DNA of 64,000 bases from Elgaria multicarinata webbii (Eukaryota > Chordata > Lepidosauria > Squamata > Anguidae). The notes under the pieces are model-generated. The model was not told the origin of the DNA, made no database searches, and saw only the letters and a list, made by a program, of their open reading frames with translations. Every line of letters begins with the position of its first letter. Within the stretch, counting starts at the first letter, position 1. This document shows positions 1 to 12,430 of this stretch, piece by piece. The DNA is taken from contig NC_086180.1 of assembly GCF_023053635.1 (NCBI RefSeq), forward strand, positions 92,295,447 through 92,359,446. The letters are read 5' to 3'. A program made the position numbers and the translations under genes.

Positions 1-569
1 TGGAGAGGCTGTTTCCACACAGTGCTGAAGACATGTTGCTCACGGCCAATCATATGTGTGTGTGTGGGGGGGGGGCGGAATTAACAGAGGCCAAGGCAAT
101 CCCAAATCCTTCAGCATGGCTAGCTGAGCTGTACATTTACAAGATTGTGCATTATGTGAAGGAAGGAGATGGAGAATAATTCTTCTCCCTCTCACCAAAT
201 GTATCTTAGATACAATGAAACTAGCGATTGATCAGACCAAAGGAAGCACTTTGCACAGCACATAGCTAACGTATGCCACTGCTACAAGATGTGGTTATAA
301 TGATCTCTAGCTTTCAAAGAGGATTACAAAAAGACGTGGAGGTTGGAGCTATCAAGGACTACTGGTCAGGATGCCTATATGAGACCTCTAGGTGCAGAGG
401 CAACACACCAATGGCTGCCAGTTGCTGGGGAGCAACAGCTGGAAAGGCCCTATGGCCTCTACTTGCCCTGCTGGTGAACTTCCCAGGGGCATCTGCTTGG
501 CCAGTGTGGAAAACAAAATACTGGATGGGATGAGATTTGAGCTGATCTAGCAGAGGTCCATTTATGTTC
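1..569. other. No recognised feature; (TG)n/G-run near the start
   Basis: Presumed intergenic DNA past the FOXJ2 poly(A) cluster. A short TG repeat followed by a G run lies at about 57-76. The small open frames here have no recognisable homology. Confidence 0.4.
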
Positions 570-592
570 AAAATTGATCTTGGTTTACATAA

Positions 593-702
593 TTTATTGC
601 ACAATTTCTTATTAGTCTGCGTACTTTATTCTGGCTTTGCTAATAATGGGAAAGGACTCCCAAGTCCCATCTCCAATCACCAGAAGCACATACTTTTTTA
701 TT
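593..702 (-). terminator. Candidate poly(A) signal cluster for FOXJ2
   Basis: Three minus-strand AATAAA hexamers (plus-strand TTTATT) lie at 697-702, 625-630 and 593-598, about 2.7-2.85 kb past the stop codon. Clustering supports a cleavage region near 570-690, but no transcript evidence is available here. Confidence 0.4.
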
Positions 703-1842
703 CATCTTCCTTGATTCTGAGATCTTGGCCCACTGGATATCTTAGCAATTGTAACAGATAGAAATGTTAAACAAACAAAAAAAGAATCTGAGAGTCTCAG
801 TAAGTTGATTCTGCATTGTGTCTACTGCAGAATCCCAGTACATACACACAGATAACAGGGCTATCTTTGAGCTCAGGCTAGGGCAGTGGCATCTGGTGGT
901 ACAAAATTAAGGAATAATCTGGATTCAAGTTACATGTAAAACTGCATACTTTGTTTAGATAGAAACAAAAACGTGTTTCCCAATGATAGAAGTCAAACAT
1001 TTCATCCAACAAGCTGCCACAACAAAATAAAACAGGGTCACCAAAGGGTTAAACCATAAACATTCACTTTTTTAATTAAGAAAGCATGCACAAAAATAAA
1101 TTTGTGAGGCCACACCCCTCTCCCGTCTTCATGACATAAAGCATTGTGGGTTGCACTGTAGCGGGTGGGCCGATGAGGGATTCCTCTCCTTGGCAGGCCA
1201 GCCGGCCAGCGAGCTCTCTGGGCTGACCCTTTTCCCTGACAGGCTGTGTCAGCTGCTCACAGTGCAGAATTCCAGTGCTGAGTCTATGACTCCATATGCC
1301 CAATCCATTACTAGCCCCACTCAAGAATGATGCAGTTAATTCAGAGGCAAAGGGAGGATGAGGCTAATGTTCACACTGACTGGCATATATTTACATATGC
1401 AAACAAGGCGCAACTGACTATGTGAATGAAGAGCCTTTGAATATCTAAAGGAGTGCTCTTTTCTCCCACCACCCAGCCCCATATTCTCTGAAAGGCCAAG
1501 TGATCCTTCTGTGGATCTTGTTCTCAGAAGCAGCACTGATTGGCATCTGGCCGGGACGTCAGCTCTACATTATCTTCTACAGACTCTCACTGACAAGGAA
1601 CTCCTGGTCACATCATTCTTATCTTTGGACAGTGCAGATAACCATTAAAACTCCTCCATGAATTCGGCTCAGGGATTCTCCACTCCTCTCAGAACACACA
1701 ATGATGACCCCTTCCCCCCACAACCAAAAAAGTCCCTCCCTCCAAAATCCAATGAAACAGCGAGTTAAAGCAATGCTACAGAAACTCCCCACCCCTGGAA
1801 CAACATATTCCCATGATGTTTTTGCTTCCAACTTCATCCCAC

Positions 1843-1885
1843 CCCCACCCACCCCACCCCACCCCACCCCACCCCACCCCCACAC
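1843..1885. repeat. (CCCCA)n-type low-complexity tract
   Basis: Repeats of CACCC and CCCCA units ending in CACACACA, inside the presumed 3' UTR. On the minus (transcribed) strand it is G-rich (GGGGTGGGGT), so the RNA could form G-quadruplex structure. Confidence 0.85.
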
Positions 1886-3177
1886 ACAAAGCAGGCTTGC
1901 AGTTGGAAGGGCATGCAGATTAACAAGAAGTCTGGCAAAAGAGTCACACTAGAAACTGAAAACAAAGCAGTGAGGAGGGGCCACCCAGACAGATCCAGCT
2001 CAAAATTCAATCCCATGTTGGCACTGCTGTCCTTCCTTAGGTCCTAAGGACTGCCCTGCAATGGATCTCCTGCCCTTCCTGACCCCACCTGAGTCGGAAG
2101 GACCCTTGCAACTTTCCTTCCTAGCGATGCACTTTCCGTATTCCCTCCGTAGACCATCTGCAGCAAGGTGCCACTTATCTCAATGAGAGTTTTAAACACA
2201 CCCCCAACCCTGCACACCAAATTCTGTTCTTCCTTTCAACTTAGTTCACCCATAAAACAGGAAGCATCAATTGCTTATTTATATAAGGCAGAGAAGACAT
2301 CCTTGGCTTCCACTCTTTCATTACAAACTCCAGCACTTTCCAGAGAAATGAGGGGAAGGAAAATTGAGAAGTTAAAAAAAAAACTTTGAAGAGGAGAGGA
2401 ATACTTCTTGATTTGCATGTCTTATCTGCATATTCAAATAAGAGCCCTGATGCATCATCAGAGAAGGCAACAGGGGGAAACGGAGATGTGACAAGCCCTG
2501 AGGAATCTGATTTGATCTTGGTACCCGGCCCACATGATGCGGATACAAGCCAGACCTGTCAAGCTTTCTTCATCTGCAGAGGGGGGCAAGTGCAAAATGG
2601 CAGTGATTGAAAAAGGCAGTGTAGAAACAAAAGGTAAAGGCCCCCTCTGTCTTTCTCAGACACTCAGTCTGTACCAGCAGCAGACTCCTAACTACAATGT
2701 TTCGGGTAGAAAGAAGTCCTTGCTTTTCACACGGGGCGTCTCGCTTCCTGTCAAACCACAATTCTAGCTGTTTTCCATACCCCAAAGCCTCCCATTCTCT
2801 GCACTTGTTACTCCCTTCAATCCCGTGCTGACCCTGGCTGGTTTGAGAAAGTTCGCAGGCTTCCCTTCAACACCAGTCTAAGCCCTAACCCTTCCCACCC
2901 CACCCTTTACAACATTTAAGAAAGAACATAATTATTACAGACTCTCAAGATCCACAGGGCTCTCTCACTCTTGCAGCCAACAAAACAGCCACCTTGGCGG
3001 GAAAGAGGGATTGTTAAACGCAAGTGATGGAGGAAGAGAAAAATGCCTGCAAGAATTCCTCCTTCTGAGGTCTTCTTATGGCAACCCAAACAGTCTTTCT
3101 ACCCTCCATCCCACATAGGACGCCAGTAAATACATAAAATCCGAAGCTGGTAGATGGAGCAGAAGGGCTGTGTACAA

Positions 3178-3238
3178 TTATTGATGATGATGATGATGAC
3201 GACGATAATAATAATAATAACAACAACAATAATAATAA
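3178..3238. repeat. Trinucleotide microsatellite (TGA/CGA/ATA/ACA)n
   Basis: A run of TGATGA, CGACGA, ATAATA, ACAACA and ATAATA units about 200 nt past the FOXJ2 stop codon, so it lies in the 3' UTR. It generates the spurious polyserine and polyleucine open frames seen around 3.0-3.4 kb. Confidence 0.85.
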
Positions 3239-3436
3239 AGAAAAGAAGGTAAAACAGGGAGAGCAAGGAAGGATTATCTTCGGCAGCATCTTGCGGCAGC
3301 TTCTCTGGCGGAAGTAGAGAATATATATCTATATACAGGCAAGGGAAGAGGCCCCGGGTGCTGGTCACGGGACCGGAGCCCTGAGCCCCCTTCCCCATGC
3401 CCTACACGAGGGACATGCTATCAAGTCTATAACTTG

Positions 3437-3516
3437 CTAGGTGATCAAATCCCAGTTGAAATCATCAGGGATCTCCTCGCTGGCACCTGGAGGTGGCCGT
3501 GGGACCAGATGATGAC
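3437..3516 (-). CDS. FOXJ2: FOXJ2 terminal coding exon
   Basis: Codes G508 (split codon) through T533 and the TAG stop at 3437-3439: [20 protein letters not shown] then WDLIT. The acidic/aromatic tail DDFxWDxI is the FOXJ2/FOXJ3 C-terminal signature. This copy has Asn where I recall Asp in human (FDWDLIT). The acceptor TCTTCAG follows a long pyrimidine tract. The 3' UTR continues to lower coordinates. Confidence 0.95.
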
Positions 3517-6500
3517 CTGAAGACATGGTTGAGAGGAAGGAAACAGGAAATCAGCTGTGTTTTATGTTGAACTCTCGATAATAATCTAAACTATTATATA
3601 TAATTAAGTTTTCTTTCTGCTCAAAGTCTAAGCAGATAGCATATTTTTCTATCTAGAAACATTTCCCATTCTAGAATGAGGATTCTTCTCCAAGAATTAT
3701 GTTAATGAAGCATCATAATGGATTTGCATAACCATATACCATTTCTTTGATTACACGCATTTTGACATTTCTTTAGCACTTTAAAATAGCCTAACAATAG
3801 AGAGAATATGCAGATCATGGGTGAGTGATATTAGATATAAACTCATTCAAGTGACGATTTTATATGCTGTATTAATTTTCACAAGAGTAGCCATAGCACC
3901 AACACAGACTTTGGCTGAAGCAGAGAAATTCTGAGGAAAGGGAAGTTAAATTCCTGTACAAAATGCTGTACAAGAAAATACAATTCAACTTCTGGATACA
4001 GAAAAAATAGTAAACTAATGAAGTGTTTGCCAATATGCATCAAACACACAAAATCCCAGTATCTCTTGGTTATATTCCAGCACGAGCAAGAGAAGAAGTG
4101 GTAACATGGCCAAGGAGAGGAGGGGCCTGGGCTCCGTTCTCCAGGCCGGCTCAGGGTAGGCGCCCTATGGGTGGGGGGTGCGGGGGGGAGAGGCTAAGAG
4201 GAAACATGCTTCCACGCTTGCCCTTTTCTCTGGAATTACTCTCCTTTGCTCACTCATGTTTTACAGGGCATCCATAGGGCAGTGGTGTTAGCTCTGTTGC
4301 TCTCAGGGTGCTGGGAATTCACACACACCCTTTCCTCAGATCTAATCTTTGGCTATTTTTCTGATTTTTAATGCAAATGCAGCTCTACCCTGTTCCATAT
4401 ATTTGCAACGGGTGGGAGAAGTGCTCTGGGGCACGGCTGGTGGAAACCTGCCTTTTTGCATGGCTGGTTCTGCCATTTTCTGCCGGCCATTATGCTCCAG
4501 AGCCATTTTGCTTCCCCCATAACTTTTACACAGTTTAGCATATAGGTGGTAATACGTTTGAAAGCATTCCAATCCTTTGACCACCCTGTTTCTTTTAGTT
4601 CCACTGTGCCGCTGTATTTTGTTTTTAAAACAATGCAGGGGAGGCTGATTTGCCCAGAGTGTGGGGTGGGAGGTTAAGCTGGGAGGATGGTGCAGAAGCA
4701 CTGAGATCTGAAAACCTTCCTTAGGTCTCTGGAGATCTAAGTTCTAGAACCTAACTGGGTGACTTTGGGCCAGTTGCTCATTCTCAGCCTAACCAACTCA
4801 CAGGGTTGTTGTGAGGATAAAATGGTAAGGAGGAGGGCCATGTAAGCTGCCTTGGGTTCCTTGCAAGAGGAAAAAAGGCGGGATATAAATGTAATAATAA
4901 ATTATATATCTTCAACCATGGGGAATAGGGTCTTGAAGAGTTGAGATTGTTTACATTTTTGCACCTGCAGTTGTGTCATGTTCTTCATACATACCAGGTA
5001 TTTCCTTTCTGCATGGCCCGTGTGCACAAGATGGAGAAAGGAGTATCTCAGCACCTAATTCAATAGTGCCCTAGAAGTAGTCTATATGCGTTTGGGGTGT
5101 TGCTGATACTTGCTAGTTGGGCCCCAGACAATTATTGCAGCAAATCTTCAACATTTAGTATTCAAAAGGTGCCGTACACAATCTTCTTACCTGGACGATT
5201 ATACCCTGGTGAGTCCTGGGTGGAAATCTGGTACATTGGAGATGGCCCAGAGTAGAGATGGGGAGGCTGTGGCTGACCGTAAGAATTCACTAGCAGATAA
5301 AAGGGGGAAAGAACCATCAATAGCCTGAGCTGCCCGCTTGCAGCCTAGAAATGGGGAAGGCTAGAAGCACCTTGGATCTAGATCATCAGGGAAGGTTTCT
5401 TTTAAGGTAAAGTTTTCTGGCCAGTTGCTTCTTCCCCAGACATACATGTGAAAATCCAGTTATTAGCAACTTTCTTAATCAAAAGAAAAATATAAAGCTT
5501 TCGTCTTCTGCAAAACCCACCCGCTGCCCCCAGAGCTGTTTTTCACTGCAAATTGTTTCCTCTCCATAGGTAAACTCATCCATCTCCCTACTAGTCACTA
5601 TATGGGAAATTAATTGACATAAATTCATCATCTCAACTCTTCTTGTCTTATTAGTCTTTCAAAAATGTACTAATCCAGCCTCGCAAGTAAATCCACAAAC
5701 ATTACTAACCCACAAACATTTTTTACTAGCCTGCCTGTCCCCAATGTAGTTATTTTTGCCACATCAACTTCCTGAAAGGAAAAAAAAGTATCAACTCTCT
5801 TCCAACTTAAAATAATATCTTCACCTGGTTGCCTGGAGGCATCTCTTACTTGCCATAGGGGAACAGAGGAGTGGCTACTCATATCCTATCCTTGAGTAAG
5901 CAAGACAGGGTGCAATTTGAAATCATGTTCCTACATAGTCAAACTTTTGGGGCCGTCTGCCATCAGTGCTCTATCACTGCCAAGCTGTGTAGCCCAGTAC
6001 CTCATCTGATATTACAGACAACTGTAGACTCACTGGAAATGGGAGAATTATGGAATAATTCATACGATGCAATCTCATTCTGGAAGTGAGAGGGCCGGGA
6101 CACCCTCAAAGTCCTCCGATAATCCTAGCCAAAGTCTCTGAATATACCCTATGAATTCTTCTGACCCTTTCTTAGCAAAGGCCTTCGTTCACATCTCTAG
6201 GGGTAGCATGGGTGAATTGTAAAGAGGCTATGTGGAGTATGGTTTCTTTTGACTTGTATTAAACCAGCTCCCTGTTGCTGAGAAGCAGTCATCAGTTCCC
6301 GGATTAATTTTGCCTGAGTCTTTCACTCTAGACAGATAGAGAAAGGGTGTGCCTGGCTGACAAGCTGCTTCAGGTCTTGGCCTTCAGGAAGAGAAACATA
6401 CACGCACACGCAATCTAGAGATACATTTAAATCTATTTGTAAGAACAGTGTATTTGTCTCCAGGCAAAGGCAGGCATCTGCTACAGGCTCTGTATTGGTA

Positions 6501-9500
6501 AACTACTTAGCATGCTTAGAATCCCATCCGGCATCAACCCTGAACGCATCTTAGATGGAAATTCTTTCTTGGTCGTGGCACTTGCTACCTTTGGTGTGTT
6601 CAGGCCAAAGAAACAGTCTGCCCCACGCCCAGCTTGTCCACCATGTATTGCAGTGGCCCTGGAATACCTGGTTATGCTACTCAATCCTTTTCCCCGGTGT
6701 ACTAATGGACCAGGCAAGAGACCAAGGTTAGGTGAAATCTCAGGGATGGAGCCTAGATGTGACAAAAACACAGTATTTGCCTAAAAGAGGAGGGTTTAGC
6801 CCCATCCCTAGTAATGATGCCACAATCCAGGGTGCAGCTATACTTTTTGGGTTCTGTCTCACCCACTGTCCAGGACTGGCAGGTCCCCTTCCAGATTGCC
6901 CTGCTGAATACCTTGGTTCATGGGCTGCTCTTGTTTGCCACTATTCATGGCACAGGACTCGGAGATTCGGGGAGGCTGCTGTGGGCCTCCCAGGTGAGGG
7001 AGCTGACCGGTCTGGGTGAGAAAGTGATTGAGGGAGTCACAGAGGTTGGCAATGTGATGCTGATCTAGGGTCCAGTTCTTACGCTCAGCCTGGCGCAGAC
7101 TCTCCATCAACTCTGCAGGGGTCCAGAGAAAGAGAGAGGTAAGAAACTCTGTATCACTACTCTCTACTCTTGCCCAAGAGCTCCTTCTCTACCTCTATTT
7201 CCCCCTCGAGGTGTACGGAGGGCCCCTTCCCCCCAACCCCCACTCCACCAAGGTGCTGTCTAAGAGATGGAGAGTGAAGAGATTAAGGAAGGGACGTAAC
7301 ATAACCCACCTGAGAACTGGGAGTGTTCAATGCTAGACCAGTTGAGTCGATTCACCATCTTGAAACTTTCTTTTAGGGAATCAATGTTGGAGCACCAATC
7401 AGGGGGAAATGCTGGGGAATGGGGGACACAAAACAACCCATTCACACTGCCCTTCTTTCTCATAGCTTATATCTGAAGATGAATACGTCCTTCAGACTTA
7501 CGTAACATTGTACTTCATCACCTGTTACAATAATATATTTTTATTCCACCTCAGGGAAGCACCAAGAATATTTGTGATACAGAGAAGGTCTGGGCCATTT
7601 CAAACACTAAACAAGGGAAACCGCCCAGAGAGCTTCGGCTATTGGGCAGTATAAAAATGTAATCAATCAATCAATCAATCAATAAATAAATAAATCCCAG
7701 GTTTGCTACCAATAGCACCCTAACAGACAGCTGAAAGAAATGCCAGCTTCCTAAATAATACACGTTTACACGTTACCATTTCCAGAGGGGTAGCCTCATT
7801 TGTCTGTTGCAGCAGGAATAACAATGAGTCTTATGGCACCTTAAAGATGAACAAATTTATTACGGCATAAGTGTTTGCAGACTATGGCCCACTTCAATGC
7901 CTTATTATTATTATGTATTTATATAGCACCATCAATGTACATGGTGCAACAACAGGGCACCAGGTTTGTGTATTTTGGCAACAGACAGAAGGTCAAGGCT
8001 CATGAAGTGTGTCCACGGGGGCAGTAGTCCATGAAAGCTAATGCCAGAATAAATGTGTTAGTCTTTAAGGTGCCACAAGATTTTGTTGTTGTTTATACGT
8101 TAAAATACAAGTTTGTGATTTGTTCAAGTCACACAGGAACCCAGTATTAGAAGGAACACACAGAAAGCTCCTAAACCCCAGGCTAGCCGTGTAACAATAT
8201 CTGAGCCGGTCCCTCCGCCCTTCGTGTAATTCACTCCTGCCACTGCTTCTCCACTCTGTAGACTCACCAAAGCTAGCATTATTGATGGAAGCCTGTGACT
8301 GTTGCTGTGAATGAGGGTGCGGATGGTGCTGTTGATGCTGTGGATGCTGCTGATATCCTCCATGATGCATTGGGGAAGGGTGAATGGACATCACAGGCGG
8401 GGGGCCGTAGCTGTCACCTCCTTGCTGCTTGCTACCCTGAGTCGGACAGCCTTCCGAGGTCGGAGTGTGGAGTGGGGGTGCCGCTCCCACTGAGGAGGGC
8501 ACCTGCGGTTGCTGGTACATATAGTAATTGTGGTTGGAGGGCTGCATGTCACCCAGGAGGGAAGCGAAATCTGGAGGATGAAGGGGAAAATATGAAATGA
8601 CGAGTCCCATATCTGCTCTTCCTTACTACGGAGACTACCATCCTCCGAAGTCGCAAATACTATGAAGCACGATTATCAGCCCTTCTGTTATCAAAGCCAT
8701 GACCATGTTTCTAGTAATACTTTCGTTCATTTGCTCCTCCGAGTCTCGACAGCAGCTTAGGCCCACAGGCCTTTTTCAGCCTTTTTCTGCATGAAAGTTA
8801 GGCAGAAGGGAATTTTCATGAGATGGCGCCCTCCAGCGGTTGCAATTGAATCATAGAATCCAAAGTATTCTAGAGTTAGGAAACAATATTATCTGTCTGC
8901 AACCTATTTCTTGCATGCTGTTTCATCTAGTCATGGGTCTTATCATTTTCTCTTGCTGTATAAGTATGTCCCTAATCCAAGAGTCCAGCTAAAAAAAAAA
9001 TTTTTAAGCACACAGCCTGGAAAACAGTAGCACCCCTGATTATGTAGCAATTTATAATTCATGATCCAATCAAGAAAACAAGCATTTCAGTTGAGAAGAG
9101 CAGCAAGCGAACGTCTTCAGTCAACCAGGGTGGGTGAAGGATAACTGTTTACCGGCAGGAGACTCGTTCTGGCCAAGAAGCTCAACCAGGGCAAGTCCAG
9201 CACCCTTGGCTGAAGAAGCAGGGAGGAAACCAGGTCATCCTTGAGGCCTCGTGCCAAAGGCACGTTCCATGAGGCCCTCTAACGCACATTCCCATCTCCC
9301 AATGGGAGGGGGTGCCTGCCAAGGGAGAAGCTGGTGCAGCTTTCTCCTCCCATGCAGTTTTCGGCCTGGCCAATCTCAAAACAGCACTGCCCAGGCCAAA
9401 AGGGCATGCAAGACACCCCTTCACAGTACCTCACACTTCCAGTGTGGCATGGGAAGGGGCTGTAAAAGGCCAAAGGAATGGCCAGGTGCTGCCCATAGGC

Positions 9501-10791
9501 CACAAGCTAGCCATCAGGGTCACAGCAGATATACAACAGGGCCCTCCTTAACCAGTGCCAGAAGTTGATGGCTACGATCCTTATCTAGGATGCAAATACT
9601 CCTCTGCCCCGCTCCATCCTTCCAGATCATGCCTGGCGCTGTTACTCACCATGCTGGGAGGAGGAGGATTTCTCAAGCATAGATTTATAGAGAGTTCGGA
9701 AGGACCAACTCAGGTCCTGGAAGTTGATCTCAGAATAAGAGAATTTCAAGTCGTTGCTGGTAGTGTAGTGTGGAGGCGGCACATCTGAACCTTCACGGCC
9801 CTGCCCACCCGCCACGGTTGCAGCCACGTCGACGGGCCCTGCACTCTGCTGAGGACAAACAAGGGAATTAAACAAAACTTCAGAATACTTGACATTTTGA
9901 CACCAGGGGTTTTTCAAGTAGTCTCCCCACTTCACAGCTATTAGCTTTGACCCACATACAAGCACTTCATTGTGCCCAAACCACCCGTCACCCTCAGTGG
10001 GGTGTTTGTTTGTTTTGCTCTGCAATACCCTGCCCCTCTTTGGGGCCTCTGTCCTTCGAACTCCCCCTCACTGATCTCCCCCTTCTGTCTCCTTCCCGTT
10101 CCTGGTTCATCAGCACCTCCTGTCACCCAGCCCATCTCCACGCACCTGACCGTAATTGCCAATAGGAGGCGTGCTTTGCAACGAGAGCTGTTGGGTAGAT
10201 TCAGGGGACAACGATGCTTCAGCGCCGACAGGGACCGGCCCCCGCGGGCTTTTGCTTGCCTCTTGGTCTGGAGAATCTTGTGATAACTGAACCGATGGAA
10301 AAGCAAGGCATGGGCATGAAAAATGGATGGGAGAAAAAGAAGCCAGCTGCACATTCAACACAAGGCCAGGATCCAGGGTGGCAAGGGGCATGTCTAGCAG
10401 CCAAAGAGCCCGAGCACTTGCCCCACAACACGCCGGAGCAAGAGGGAAATACGCACTTCGTGTCTAATGAACAAATACTGGAGTCACTTCTGGTGAGCTC
10501 GTTTAAGACTCAACCACTGAGATAAGTTTTGGAGACCTGTTGTGCAATGTATCATGAATGAGCTTTCAATAAGGGCTGCAATCCAATTAAATAAATTATA
10601 AATATTAAATCAGATAATTGATCAGTTAAGTTTGCATATGGGTTAAAAGCGTTATTTTGAAGCAAGAAGTACTTTTAGATTATACACATGCATCAGAACT
10701 GACATTATCATTATCTTAGAAGAGGCATCATCTCCGACGTGAGAACAAGACAGCACTTGCCACCTATAGTTTTAAATAAGCACTTGTAGAT

Positions 10792-10837
<46 letters not shown>

Positions 10838-12368
10838 ATCTACTGCCCTATCAGTGTCAACTTTTTACTGATTAAAAGTTTTCAATTGATTAATCTAACC
10901 AATTAATAAATTAATAGCACTATCCTATGCATATTTATTCCAGAGCTAATTCGACTATGTTCTATGTAAGCATGCATTAGGGTTTCAACATAAATGTTGT
11001 ACCTCTATGTTCAGTAAGGGACAGCACTATGGAATGGCTGAACAATTTAATAGGCATTGACTGTTCTTATAATAATTATTGCTATTATAAGTGCAAGAGA
11101 TCCTTCTCTGTCAAGTGTCTAATGCCACATTTTATGCTTTGTTCTCTGCCACGTGTTTCTTCTGTGGAAATGCAGCACATACAAGCCCTTTTGGAAACAT
11201 TGGCCATTTTCCCTCACACATGCTTTGGATTTTGAAGGAAGGATGGGACAGTCAACTCACATCATCATCGGGTTGATGCCGCCTCTTCCGGGAGATATCA
11301 GGACAAGTGTCTATTGTCCAATAAGAGCCCTGGAAAGAACAAGAACTACTGGTGACAGGAGTTTAAAATTCATACCCAGGGTTTGCAATAGCAGGAGTGT
11401 AATCCAGCATGCTGATTACAGAACTATCAATTGCACTTGCTTTCTTTGCATTGCAATATTGTACTCTTGCAACATCTTCCTTGATTTCTAATTCAAGAAG
11501 AACCGGTTAGACAAGAATAGCAATTCTGATGTAAAAACATGAAACAGAATGACCACTGAAGAATCCAGTAAAATCTCAAGAAACATGACCCATTTTCCCC
11601 CCACTGCAGAATACCTATGCACACACATTAGGTCTAGGATACAAAGTCTGCTTTCCCTTAGCTTTTACAAAAGTGTACTTACAGAAGAGTGCCAAGTTAT
11701 TTAGCCCACACCAGATTTCATTAGTATTATACTGACAGAAACACACAAACAAACAATGGATGCTTCCTTTTCCCTTCATTCAGCTGAGCAGTAAATATCA
11801 CCACACGGCTTTTTCACAAACTTATACAATATTCCAAAAAAATGCCCCTAACCTGGGGCAGGAGGAGCAGAATGTCTGGCTTGTCTGAACATTTTTATTC
11901 CAACTATTTGTCTGTTCATTCACTTCATCCCATTTTTCCAAAAGCAGGACTAAAGGACAATTCGAAATTGACCGAAAGCCCCCCTGAATAGGCTGGTCAG
12001 ACATAGCTAGATCCCTCACCTTTCCAGGGTCATCCCGAGGGCGAGGCACTTTTCGAAAGCATTTATTCAGAGACAGATTGTGACGAATCGAGTTCTAGGG
12101 AGAGACAGAGAAAAATGATGCTCCGTGGGCGGGAAGGCGGCTTCCCCTTCTTTTCTTGCAGCCTCCTCATCCCCAACACTGCTGCTCCTCCCTCAGACAG
12201 GTTTCCCAGATATAGATATACACGGACATATAAATATATCAAGCGGGGGAAAGCAAAAGAGGGAGTGCTGAGGTAAAGTGGCAGGACACAGAAATGGACT
12301 TAAACAGTTCTCCTCCCAAGTATTTTTTTTCTGAATTGCCCAGAGACCTTTGGCTAATGGGTGGTATA

Positions 12369-12430
<62 letters not shown>

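Larger units (their letters stand above)
570..3436 (-). other. FOXJ2: FOXJ2 3' UTR (inferred extent)
   Basis: About 2.8 kb without any other recognisable gene lies downstream of the stop and before the first cluster of minus-strand AATAAA motifs. It holds a trinucleotide tract (3178-3238) and a CCCCA-type tract (1843-1885). No LINE or SINE was recognised here, which is unusual for this window and fits retained UTR sequence. The extent is inferred only from the poly(A) signals. Confidence 0.5.

Noticed and set aside
3014-3398. Minus-strand open frames rich in Ser/Leu/Ile/Val just past the FOXJ2 stop
   Set aside because: They are translations of the trinucleotide microsatellite in the 3' UTR.
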